Positions 43,705-51,602 of a stretch of 64,000 nucleotides of DNA are shown in pieces; position 1 is the stretch's first letter; every line of letters starts with the position of its first letter. Both the position numbers and the translations under genes were made by a program. Origin of the DNA: Pseudescherichia sp031979925 (lineage in GTDB: Bacteria; Pseudomonadota; Gammaproteobacteria; Enterobacterales; Enterobacteriaceae); contig NZ_DALZFB010000004.1 in NCBI RefSeq assembly GCF_031979925.1, positions 124,001-188,000 on the forward strand. Reading direction: 5' to 3'. The notes beneath the pieces are model-generated. The model did not search any database and was not told the origin of the DNA. It saw only the letters and a program-made list of their open reading frames with translations.

Positions 43705-45554
43705 TTATTGCAACCGCCGGGCACGTCGACCACGGCAAAACCACGCTGCTGGAGGCCCTCACCGGCATCAACGCTGACCGGCTGCCGGAAGAGAAGAAGC
43801 GTGGCATGACCATTGACCTCGGCTACGCCTACTGGCCGCAGCCAGACGGACGCGTGCCGGGGTTTATCGACGTGCCGGGCCATGAGAAGTTTCTCGCCAA
43901 TATGCTGGCGGGCGTCGGCGGCATCGACGGTGCGCTGCTGGTGGTCGCCTGCGATGACGGCGTGATGGCCCAGACCCGTGAACATCTGGCGATTTTACAG
44001 CTTACCGGTAACCCGGCGCTGACCGTGGCGCTGACCAAAGCCGATCGCGTGGACGAGGCGCGGATAGCTGAGGTGGAGGCCGAGGTGCGCAGCGAGCTGG
44101 CAGAGTATGGCTACCCGCAGGCGACACTGTTTACTACCGCCGCGACGCAGGGCCTTGGGATTGAGGCACTGCGTGCGCATCTGCTGGCGCTGCCCGAGCG
44201 CGAGCAGACGGCTGAGCACCGCTTCCGCCTCGCTATCGATCGCGCATTTAGCGTCAAAGGCGCAGGGCTGGTGGTGACCGGCACGGCGCTCTCCGGCAAC
44301 GTCAAGGTGGGCGATACCCTGTGGCTCACCGGGGTAAACAGGCCAATGCGCGTGCGCGGTCTTCATGCGCAAAACCAACCGGTAGAGCAGGCTCATGCCG
44401 GGCAGCGTATCGCCCTGAACATTGTGGGCGACGCGGAAAAAGAGACCATCAGCCGCGGCGACTGGCTGCTGGCCGATGCGCCGCCCGAACCTGTTACGCG
44501 ACTCATCGTGGCACTGCATACCCATGCGCCGTTGACTCAGTGGCAGCCGCTGCACGTTCACCATGCCGCCAGCCACGTCACGGGCCGCGTCTCGCTGCTG
44601 GAAAATAATCTCGCTGAGCTGGTGCTGGATACGCCGCTGTGGCTGGCAGATAACGATCGGCTGGTGCTGCGCGATATCTCTGCCCGCGCCACGCTGGCCG
44701 GAGCGCGCGTGGTTACGCTCAATCCACCGCGTCGGGGCAAACGTAAGGCAGAATATTTGGCATGGCTTGCCGCGCTGGCGGACACGCATGACGATGCTGG
44801 CGCGCTGGCGGTGCACCAGACGCGTGGGGCGGTAGATCTGCCGTCGTTTGCATGGGCAAGGCAGCTTAACGCCCAGGGGATGACGGCACTGACCGAGAGT
44901 CCACTGCTGATCCAGGCCGGAGATAGCCTGATCAGCGCAGAAGTGGCCGCCCGTTGGCAGCGCAAGATCCTCGATACGCTGACTACCTACCATGCGCAGC
45001 ACCGGGACGAGCCAGGGCCAGGGCGCGAGCGTCTGCGACGCATGGCCCTGCCGATGGAGAGCGAGGCGCTGGTGTTGACGCTGATCGAGCGGATGCGAGA
45101 GAGCGGCGATATCCATAGCCATCACGGCTGGCTGCACCTGCCGGATCACAAAGCGGGGTTTACCTCTGAGCAGGAGGCGATCTGGCAGCAAGCCGCCACG
45201 CTGTTTGGCGACGAGCCGTGGTGGGTGCGCGATCTGGCGCGCGAAGTGGGGGCAGATGAGCAGGCTATGCGCAGCGTTCTGCACCAGGCGGCTCAGCAAG
45301 GGCTGATCACGGCGATCGTAAAGGATCGCTACTACCGCAACGATCGTATCGTGGCCTTTGCGAATCTGATCCGTGAGCTGGACGGCGAGCGCGGATCGAC
45401 CTGTGCCGCCGATTTCCGCGATCGGCTCAACGTCGGACGCAAGCTGGCAATCCAGATCCTCGAATATTTTGACCGCATCGGCTTTACCCGCCGACGCGGC
45501 AACGATCACCTGCTGCGCGACGCCCTGCTATTCCCGGCCGAACCGCAGGTTTAA
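43701..45554 (+). CDS. selB: Selenocysteine-specific elongation factor
   Basis: GTPase that brings Sec-tRNA(Sec) to UGA codons by binding the SECIS hairpin. GTP-binding G1 GHVDHGKT (7-14), G3 DVPGHEKF, G4 TKAD, then two EF-Tu-like barrels (GTALSGNVKVGDTLWL) and C-terminal winged helices (about 380-617; the last is the SECIS-binding one). 617 residues versus 614 in E. coli. Confidence 0.97.
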   Translation: MIIATAGHVDHGKTTLLEALTGINADRLPEEKKRGMTIDLGYAYWPQPDGRVPGFIDVPGHEKFLANMLAGVGGIDGALLVVACDDGVMAQTREHLAILQLTGNPALTVALTKADRVDEARIAEVEAEVRSELAEYGYPQATLFTTAATQGLGIEALRAHLLALPEREQTAEHRFRLAIDRAFSVKGAGLVVTGTALSGNVKVGDTLWLTGVNRPMRVRGLHAQNQPVEQAHAGQRIALNIVGDAEKETISRGDWLLADAPPEPVTRLIVALHTHAPLTQWQPLHVHHAASHVTGRVSLLENNLAELVLDTPLWLADNDRLVLRDISARATLAGARVVTLNPPRRGKRKAEYLAWLAALADTHDDAGALAVHQTRGAVDLPSFAWARQLNAQGMTALTESPLLIQAGDSLISAEVAARWQRKILDTLTTYHAQHRDEPGPGRERLRRMALPMESEALVLTLIERMRESGDIHSHHGWLHLPDHKAGFTSEQEAIWQQAATLFGDEPWWVRDLAREVGADEQAMRSVLHQAAQQGLITAIVKDRYYRNDRIVAFANLIRELDGERGSTCAADFRDRLNVGRKLAIQILEYFDRIGFTRRRGNDHLLRDALLFPAEPQV

Positions 45555-45559
45555 CCCTG

Positions 45560-45587
45560 TCGCGCCCTATTCATCGGGCGCGATTTT
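45560..45587 (+). terminator. Terminator after selB
   Basis: Stem tcgcgccc / gggcgcga with an 8-nt loop and tttt on the plus strand. It overlaps the 3' end of the convergent ROK gene. Confidence 0.7.
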
Positions 45588-46451
45588 CTGCTTCGCCAGC
45601 CACACTGCCCCTAATCTGCCCGCCTGGTTACCCAGCTTGCAGGGGTGGATCGGCACGCGCAGCGCCTCCCACATCTCAAAGGTCTCCAGGTGGCGATCGA
45701 GCAGCTGGTAAACTTTCTCCTGCTCGCTTATCCCGCCGCCAATCAGCACCGCCTCGGGGTCGAACATGGAGATGACGCTATAGACGCCGCGCGCCAGGAA
45801 CAGCGCCCACTCGTTAATGGCCTCACGCAGATGGACGTCGCTGTCCATCCGCTCGAATAGCTCTTTACCATGCGGCATCTCGTCGGCAGAGACCGCCAGC
45901 GCCTGGCGACAGGCCTTCATCAGACCGCTGCCGGAGGCGACTTCGTGCATACATTCGCCGTTATTGCCGACCGGGATCACGCCAAACTCACCGGCGTGGA
46001 AGTGTACGCCGCGGAACAGCTCGCCGTTTACAATAATCCCACCACCAATGCCGGTGCCCACGGTGATGCAGACGAAGTTCTCAAACTCCTGTCCGGCACC
46101 GCGCCAGCGCTCACCCAGCGCCGCGCAGTTGGCATCGTTTTCCACGACTACCGGCAGATCGGTGAGGGTTGTGAAGAGATCGTGCAGATTTGTGCCGTCC
46201 ATAAAGTCCAGCGCACCCGCTTTGGCCGCTTTGCCGGTATGCACGTTGATATGGCCAGGAAAGCTGACGCCGATGCCGGCAATCTCATGATCTTTCTGAT
46301 AGGTCTCAACGACCTCTTTCCACGCTTTTTTAAACGACTCTTCATCTTCGGGCGTGTCGAACTCCTCCGAAGAGAGCTCTTTGCCATGCTCGTCGATCAG
46401 GCCATGCTTGATGTGGGTTCCCCCAACATCAAAACCAATAAAGTAGTGCAT
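45567..46451 (-). CDS. ROK-family sugar kinase
   Basis: 294 residues. ATP site FIGFDVGGTHIKHGLID at the N-terminus, catalytic Asp in VVENDANCAALGE, phosphate-binding ITVGTGIGGGIIVNGEL and HFHAGEFGVIPVG. The CxCGxxGC zinc motif of many ROK proteins is absent (NNGECMHEVASGSG), and there is no N-terminal HTH, so it is a kinase and not a ROK repressor. Substrate unknown; a glucose, mannose or beta-glucoside kinase is possible. Stands alone between selB and aldB, where E. coli has yiaY. Confidence 0.87.
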   Translation of the reverse strand: MHYFIGFDVGGTHIKHGLIDEHGKELSSEEFDTPEDEESFKKAWKEVVETYQKDHEIAGIGVSFPGHINVHTGKAAKAGALDFMDGTNLHDLFTTLTDLPVVVENDANCAALGERWRGAGQEFENFVCITVGTGIGGGIIVNGELFRGVHFHAGEFGVIPVGNNGECMHEVASGSGLMKACRQALAVSADEMPHGKELFERMDSDVHLREAINEWALFLARGVYSVISMFDPEAVLIGGGISEQEKVYQLLDRHLETFEMWEALRVPIHPCKLGNQAGRLGAVWLAKQKIAPDE

Positions 46452-46615
46452 AGGTATTTCCCTTTTCCGGTTCCTTACGCTTAATTATGGCTCAGGCCAG
46501 ACGGGAAAATGTAAAGTAAGGTAATACGTGAACAGCGTCGAAAAGCGGCAATCTACTTGCTTCTTTTTTATCCACCGCGTCTACCCTTGAAGGACACCCC
46601 TGCAAGGAGACGGCC

Positions 46616-48154
46616 ATGACAAATAATCCCCCCGGCACCCGCGTCCAGCCTGGCGAGTACGGTTATCCTCTTACCTTAAAAGCGCGCTATGAAAACTTTA
46701 TCGGCGGCGACTGGGTTCCACCCGCCGACGGCGAGTATTACCAGAACCTGACCCCGGTCACCGGCCAGCCGCTGTGCGAAATTGCCAGCTCCAGCAGGCG
46801 CGATATCGATCTGGCGCTGGATGCTGCCCATAAGGCGAAAGATAAGTGGGCGCACACCTCCGTGCAGGACCGGGCGGCCATTTTGCTGAAGATCGCCGAC
46901 CGCATGGAGCAGAACCTGGAGCTGCTGGCGACCGCTGAGACCTGGGATAACGGCAAGCCGATCCGCGAAACCAGCGGAGCCGACGTGCCGCTCGCGATTG
47001 ACCATTTCCGCTATTTTGCCTCCTGTATCCGCGCCCAGGAGGGCGGCATTAGCGAGGTAGACAGCGAGACGGTAGCCTACCACTTCCGCGAGCCGCTGGG
47101 CGTGGTTGGGCAGATTATTCCGTGGAACTTCCCGCTGCTGATGGCGAGCTGGAAGATGGCACCCGCGCTCGCCGCCGGGAACTGCATTGTCTTAAAACCC
47201 GCGCGCCTGACGCCGCTCTCCGTGCTGCTGCTGATGGAGATTGTGGGCGATCTGCTGCCGCCGGGGGTAGTGAACGTGGTCAACGGTGCGGGAGGCGAGA
47301 TTGGTGAGTACCTTGCCACCTCGAAGCGCATTGCCAAAGTGGCCTTTACCGGCTCCACCGAAGTGGGTCAGCAGATTATGCAGTACGCGACCCAGAACAT
47401 TATTCCGGTCACCCTCGAACTGGGCGGCAAGTCGCCGAACATCTTCTTCGCCGACGTGATGGATGAAGAGGATGCCTTCTTCGATAAGGCGCTGGAGGGC
47501 TTTGCCCTGTTTGCCTTTAACCAGGGCGAGGTCTGTACCTGTCCAAGCCGGGCGCTGGTGCAGGAGTCGATCTACGAGCGCTTTATGGAGCGTGCCATCC
47601 GTCGGGTAGAGAGCATTCGCAGCGGCAACCCGCTCGATACCGTCACCCAGATGGGGGCGCAGGTCTCCCAGGGGCAGCTGGAGACCATCCTCAACTATAT
47701 CGACATCGGTAAAAACGAGGGGGCGGACGTACTCACCGGCGGGCGACGCAAGCAGCTTGAGGGTGAGCTGAAAGAGGGCTACTACCTCGAGCCGACCATT
47801 CTTTTTGGGCAGAACAATATGCGCGTCTTCCAGGAGGAGATCTTTGGCCCGGTGCTCGCCGTGACCACCTTTAAAACGGTGGAGGAGGCGCTGGAGCTGG
47901 CTAACGATACCCAGTACGGGCTGGGGGCGGGCGTCTGGAGCCGCAACGGCAGTCTGGCCTATAAGATGGGGCGCGGTATCCAGGCCGGGCGTGTCTGGAC
48001 CAACTGCTACCATGCCTATCCTGCCCACGCGGCGTTCGGCGGCTATAAGCAGTCCGGCATCGGGCGCGAAACCCATAAGATGATGCTGGATCACTACCAG
48101 CAGACCAAGTGCCTGCTGGTGAGTTACTCGGATAAACCGCTCGGGCTGTTCTAA
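46616..48154 (+). CDS. aldB: NAD(P)-dependent acetaldehyde dehydrogenase
   Basis: Oxidises acetaldehyde and related aldehydes in stationary phase. Catalytic C307 in FNQGEVCTCPSRALV, general-base Glu in VTLELGGKSPN, NAD site FTGSTEVGQQIMQ, and C-terminal GIGRETHKMMLDHYQQTKC. 512 residues, the E. coli AldB length. ATG 46616 is preceded by aaggaga. RpoS, CRP and Fis control it in E. coli; I see no clear site here. Confidence 0.95.
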   Translation: MTNNPPGTRVQPGEYGYPLTLKARYENFIGGDWVPPADGEYYQNLTPVTGQPLCEIASSSRRDIDLALDAAHKAKDKWAHTSVQDRAAILLKIADRMEQNLELLATAETWDNGKPIRETSGADVPLAIDHFRYFASCIRAQEGGISEVDSETVAYHFREPLGVVGQIIPWNFPLLMASWKMAPALAAGNCIVLKPARLTPLSVLLLMEIVGDLLPPGVVNVVNGAGGEIGEYLATSKRIAKVAFTGSTEVGQQIMQYATQNIIPVTLELGGKSPNIFFADVMDEEDAFFDKALEGFALFAFNQGEVCTCPSRALVQESIYERFMERAIRRVESIRSGNPLDTVTQMGAQVSQGQLETILNYIDIGKNEGADVLTGGRRKQLEGELKEGYYLEPTILFGQNNMRVFQEEIFGPVLAVTTFKTVEEALELANDTQYGLGAGVWSRNGSLAYKMGRGIQAGRVWTNCYHAYPAHAAFGGYKQSGIGRETHKMMLDHYQQTKCLLVSYSDKPLGLF

Positions 48155-48162
48155 ACCTTTAT

Positions 48163-48198
48163 CGCCGGGTGGCGCTGCGCTTACCCGGCTATTTTTTT
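48163..48198. repeat. REP element followed by a T-run; terminator-like after aldB
   Basis: gccgggt / acccggc stem around ggcgctgcgctt, then seven Ts. It lies between convergent aldB and the nuclease-like gene and can act as the aldB terminator; the T-run ends at the stop codon of the opposite gene. Confidence 0.75.
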
Positions 48199-49282
48199 AA
48201 TTGTAAAGCGAGGCCGTTGCTCGCAAAATATCAGCAAATGAGAATATATCGTCTACAGATCCTATCGCATGACGCGTCTCATTCTTTTCAAGATCGAATA
48301 AACCAATATATTTTTGGTTTCGATTGAAGTGCAGACGGCAAAGTGGCTTTCTATTGTTATCATCTATTAAAATTCCAAAATAGCTCTTCGTATCACGGTG
48401 ATTGATTCTTTGCGGCTCAATAACCGTCCTTACGATTGCCTTAACGATATGATATCCTTCAAGTTCATCCATAGTTGTAATGATATCTGGCTCATCCTTA
48501 CTCTCTTTCACAATTTCTTGATCTTCTGTAAGATTCGATAAATCCTGAAGCGGAGCTTGGGTTCCGCTCATGGCGGATTTCAATCTTTCGTTTATTTGTG
48601 CATTAACGTACTGGCTGGCTGCTTTTTTTGTTAGCGAGGCAAAATTGTCACGTACTTTTTGGGTCAAGATGCCATCATAAACTCGAGAAGCAAAAAACTT
48701 AACGAAGTCATCTTCAGGGTTGCTCATTTGAGCATGCAGGATCTTCTTAATTAGACTGACATATTTAAGCTCACCTGCGGCGCTAATTATTGAATCGATA
48801 TCAAAGGCCGACTTGGTTAGCTTTTTAAGTTCAGGAATAACGGTTTCATCAATATCGAGTAAATCGATCTCAAGAAAAGGCTTTTCATCCATTTTATTTG
48901 GCGCTTCAAGGTCAGTAAAGAATTTGTAGCATTGCCCGTTCGTGAGGATAGAAATTCTGGCATTTGTTACATGAAAGTACCGGAAAAGTTGCGACGCATG
49001 ATTAACGTTAAGAGGCTCGCCGATTTTTTTGCATTCAATGAGGATCTGAATTTCTCCGTTCTTCAATATTGCATAATCTATTTTCTCGCCCTTTTTCGTG
49101 CCTATATCACAGACAAATTCAGGGATAACTTCAGTAGGATCAAAGACGTCGTATCCTAAAACATTGTTAATGAATGGCATAACGAATGCATTTTTCGTCG
49201 CCTCTTCCGTCACAATTGCGCTTGATTGCTGCTTAATTTTTGCTGCCATTGCGCTTAGTTTGTCGAAAAACTCTACTGTCAT
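48197..49282 (-). CDS. Solitary PD-(D/E)xK nuclease-like protein (HsdR N-terminal type)
   Basis: 361 residues. The N-terminal part matches the HSDR_N/type I restriction N-terminal pattern: VTEEATKNAFVMPFINNVLGYD, then KIDYAILKNG with D69 and ILIECKK with E83 and K85, the PD-(D/E)xK site, followed by NHASQLFRYFHVTNARISILTNG. The C-terminal third (about 270-361) is a small beta-rich domain (YFGILIDDNNRKPLCRLHFN). There are no helicase motifs and no hsdM or hsdS nearby. Start at ATG 49282, behind aggag. AT-rich. Such stand-alone proteins occur in prophages and genomic islets; biological role unknown. Confidence 0.8.
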   Translation of the reverse strand: MTVEFFDKLSAMAAKIKQQSSAIVTEEATKNAFVMPFINNVLGYDVFDPTEVIPEFVCDIGTKKGEKIDYAILKNGEIQILIECKKIGEPLNVNHASQLFRYFHVTNARISILTNGQCYKFFTDLEAPNKMDEKPFLEIDLLDIDETVIPELKKLTKSAFDIDSIISAAGELKYVSLIKKILHAQMSNPEDDFVKFFASRVYDGILTQKVRDNFASLTKKAASQYVNAQINERLKSAMSGTQAPLQDLSNLTEDQEIVKESKDEPDIITTMDELEGYHIVKAIVRTVIEPQRINHRDTKSYFGILIDDNNRKPLCRLHFNRNQKYIGLFDLEKNETRHAIGSVDDIFSFADILRATASLYN

Positions 49283-49480
49283 AACCACTCCTGGGCATAA
49301 TCGAGATTACAGGTTATTTACAATCAATGATTTTTTGGCGATGGGCTTTAGCATTCACTTTACAAAAGCAGAATGACACTTTTTACTTAAAATTTTAGTC
49401 ATAATTGATATTACTTATCTTGCAATAAGAAAGAGTGTTTAATTTGAATATAAATCACAAATTTGATAAATAATTGAAAA

Positions 49481-49557
49481 CGCCGGGTGGCGCTACGCTT
49501 ACCCCGGCCTACGGTTTGTACACAGTGTAGGCCCGGCAAGCATAGCGCCGCCGGGCA
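49481..49557. repeat. BIME: two inverted REP units
   Basis: cgccgggtggcgctacgctt followed by accccggcctac, a short linker, and the opposite-facing unit gtaggcccggcaagc ... gccgccgggca. It separates the AT-rich nuclease gene's promoter side from the hicA remnant. The remaining part of 49283-49764 is AT-rich and non-coding, with a TATAAT at 49672-49677. Confidence 0.85.
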
Positions 49558-49676
49558 TTGCCCAAACTGTACATGACTTATCATACTTTCCAGCTTGAAA
49601 ATCCTCTGACAACTTCCATTTTTGTCATGCGTTATTGTGTTTCCGCAGTCAGTAACTGTGTGTATGGTGTGTATAA

Positions 49677-49751
49677 TGCGGGAAGAGTAGAGAATATATT
49701 AAGCCGGGCACGCTGGCGCAGATTTGGCGGCAGGCTGGTTTAAAACTTTAA
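49677..49751 (+). pseudogene. Remnant of a hicA toxin gene (C-terminal end only)
   Basis: The frame before hicB reads ...REYIKPGTLAQIWRQAGLKL and then TAA, which is the usual HicA C-terminal pattern (KGTLxxIxxQAGL). An in-frame stop at 49674-49676 removes anything upstream, and no frame in 49558-49676 shows the GSHH toxin core, so only about 24 codons remain. It ends 13 bp before hicB, the normal spacing. Confidence 0.55.
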
Positions 49752-49764
49752 TGTAGGAGTGTCT

Positions 49765-50175
49765 ATGTTTTATCCGGCTTATATTCATGCCGATCCTGAC
49801 GGCAGCGCCAGTGGTTTCTTTCCGGATGTGCCGGGCTGTTTTTTTGCTGGCGATACGTTAGATGATGCCTTTCAGGATGCGAAAGAGGCCTTAACGGCAC
49901 ACTTCGAATTGCTTTGTGAAACTCAGGAGATGCTCCCTGGTCCGGGATCAATAGAAGCGCATCTGGAAAGTAATCCTGCTGATTTTATAGGCGGGCAATG
50001 GTTACTGGTTGATATAAACATCAACCAGTTTGATGGCCGTGCAGAACGAATCAATATCACGTTACCGAAGCGTTTATTAACAAAAATCGACCACTTTGTT
50101 CGTGAGCACCCTGACTACAGTAACCGAAGCGCCTTTTTGGCGGAGGCTGCAAGGCGTGTGCTGCCAGGACGCTGA
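49765..50175 (+). CDS. hicB: Orphan HicB-family antitoxin
   Basis: 136 residues. N-terminal partial RNase H-like domain (YPAYIHADPDGSASGFFPDVPGCFFAGDTLDDAFQDAKEAL) that normally masks HicA, and a C-terminal ribbon-helix-helix (ERINITLPKRLLTKIDHFVREHPDYSNRSAFLAEAARR) that binds DNA. Start chosen at ATG 49765 behind taggag. Its toxin partner is degraded upstream, so it may persist as a transcription factor or as protection against HicA elsewhere. Confidence 0.85.
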   Translation: MFYPAYIHADPDGSASGFFPDVPGCFFAGDTLDDAFQDAKEALTAHFELLCETQEMLPGPGSIEAHLESNPADFIGGQWLLVDININQFDGRAERINITLPKRLLTKIDHFVREHPDYSNRSAFLAEAARRVLPGR

Positions 50176-50187
50176 GTCTTATGCTTT

Positions 50188-50214
50188 GCCGGGCGCTGCG
50201 CGTACCCGGCCTAC
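50188..50214. repeat. REP element between hicB and avtA
   Basis: Arms gccgggc / gcccggc-type around gctgcgcgta, at the convergent ends of hicB and avtA. It closes the AT-rich islet on the avtA side, as the REP at 48163 does on the aldB side. Confidence 0.7.
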
Positions 50215-50221
50215 AACGGTC

Positions 50222-51478
50222 TTAATTACTGCGTTCCTGCCAGGCGAGCTCAACTTCTTCGGCGAGGATTTTCACCCCGGCTTCGATCTTATCCGGGTCC
50301 GGCACGTAGTTCATGCGCATGCACTGGTGGGTGTGCGGCCAGGGCTTGTCGAGACCCGGGAAGAAGAAGTCCCCAGGCACCATCAGCACGCCGCGCTTTT
50401 TCAGACGCTGATAGAGCAGCTCGGTGGTAATGGGCAGGTCTTTGAACCACAGCCAGAGGAAGATGGCTCCCTCAGGCTTGTGGATGAGACAGCGCTCCTC
50501 CGGCAGGTAGCGGCGCAGAGTAGCCATTGTCTCCTGCACGCGCTGGTAGTAGAACGGCTTGATCACCGTCTCCGACAGGCGCAGCAGGTCGTTGCGTTTG
50601 ATCATCTCACACATCATCGCCGGGCCGATGCCGCCGGGGGCAAGGCTAATAATGCCGTTCATGTTGCGGATCGCCGAAATGGTCTGCTCATTGGCGATAA
50701 TAATGCCGCAGCGACTGCCGGGCAGGCCCAGCTTGGAGAGGCTCATACAGAGAATGGTGTTCGGGTTCCACAGCGGGCGCGCCTCGCTGAAGATAATGCC
50801 CGGGAAGGGCACGCCATAGGCGTTATCGATCACCAGCGGGATGCCGTGCTGGTTGGCAAGGGCATCCAGCTTGATCAGCTCCTCATCGGTAATAACGTTG
50901 CCGGTTGGGTTGGTCGGCCGCGAGACGCAGATCATGCCGGTCTCTTCGCCGATATGCAGATGCTCAAAGTCAACGTGATACTTAAACTGGCCGCCCGGCA
51001 GCAGTTCAATATTGGGACGGGCGGAGACGAAAAGATCCTCCTCCAGCCCGGAATCCGCATAGCCGATGTACTCCGGTGCCAGCGGGAAGAGCACCTTCCT
51101 GGTGGTTCCATCGGCACGGCGGCCAGCAAACAGATTGAACAAGTAGAAAAACGCGCTCTGGCTGCCGTTAGTCAGTGCAATATTCTGTGGTTCAATATCC
51201 CAACCCAGGGTGGTGCGCAGCATATCGGCGAGAGCGGTCAGCAGCTCGGATTTACCTTGCGGGCCGTCATAATTACACAGCGCATCAGTCGCTTTGCCGG
51301 AGACAAGCATATCGGCCAGCAGCTTCTGGAAGTAGTCGGTCATCTCCGGGATCTGCGCTGGGTTGCCGCCGCCTAACATAATGGCGCCGGGGGTGCGCAG
51401 ACCGTCGTTGAGATCCTCCATCAGACGCGTAATGCCTGAATGTTGGGTAAATTTGTCGCCGAAAAGTGAAAATGTCAT
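50222..51478 (-). CDS. avtA: Valine-pyruvate aminotransferase
   Basis: Fold-type I PLP enzyme (transaminase C) exchanging valine and alanine amino groups. Blocks: MLGGGNPAQIPEM, YDGPQGKSELL, SRPTNPTGNVITDEEL, VIDNAYGVPFPG and PLP-binding K249 in CMSLSKLGLPGSRCG. 418 residues, matching E. coli. Divided from malS by 124 bp, same strand. Confidence 0.96.
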   Translation of the reverse strand: MTFSLFGDKFTQHSGITRLMEDLNDGLRTPGAIMLGGGNPAQIPEMTDYFQKLLADMLVSGKATDALCNYDGPQGKSELLTALADMLRTTLGWDIEPQNIALTNGSQSAFFYLFNLFAGRRADGTTRKVLFPLAPEYIGYADSGLEEDLFVSARPNIELLPGGQFKYHVDFEHLHIGEETGMICVSRPTNPTGNVITDEELIKLDALANQHGIPLVIDNAYGVPFPGIIFSEARPLWNPNTILCMSLSKLGLPGSRCGIIIANEQTISAIRNMNGIISLAPGGIGPAMMCEMIKRNDLLRLSETVIKPFYYQRVQETMATLRRYLPEERCLIHKPEGAIFLWLWFKDLPITTELLYQRLKKRGVLMVPGDFFFPGLDKPWPHTHQCMRMNYVPDPDKIEAGVKILAEEVELAWQERSN

Positions 51479-51602
51479 AGCAGGTGATCTATCGGTCTGA
51501 TTTTAAAATTGGCACACCTTAACGCTAGCGCAGGCGCGGTGCAAATCCGTCGTCTGACTATGCTTTACGTTTTTATGCTAAAAACAGTTTCAACGGCAGA
51601 TG

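Noticed and set aside
43995..45509. 504-codon open frame antisense to selB
   Set aside because: Shadow of a GC-rich gene: the plus-strand frame encodes full SelB with all GTPase motifs. The antisense translation has no recognisable domain and no ribosome-binding site.
49481..49557. Possible transposon ends or att site
   Set aside because: The paired palindromes are ordinary REP units like those at 61587 and 63152; there is no transposase or target duplication.
49558..49743. 61-codon open frame upstream of hicB as a complete toxin
   Set aside because: Its translation lacks HicA's core and is in another frame from the recognisable HicA C-terminus; it starts inside a REP unit.
50096..51376. 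426-codon open frame antisense to avtA
   Set aside because: The minus strand encodes intact AvtA with its PLP lysine; the plus-strand frame is a composition artefact that even overlaps hicB.
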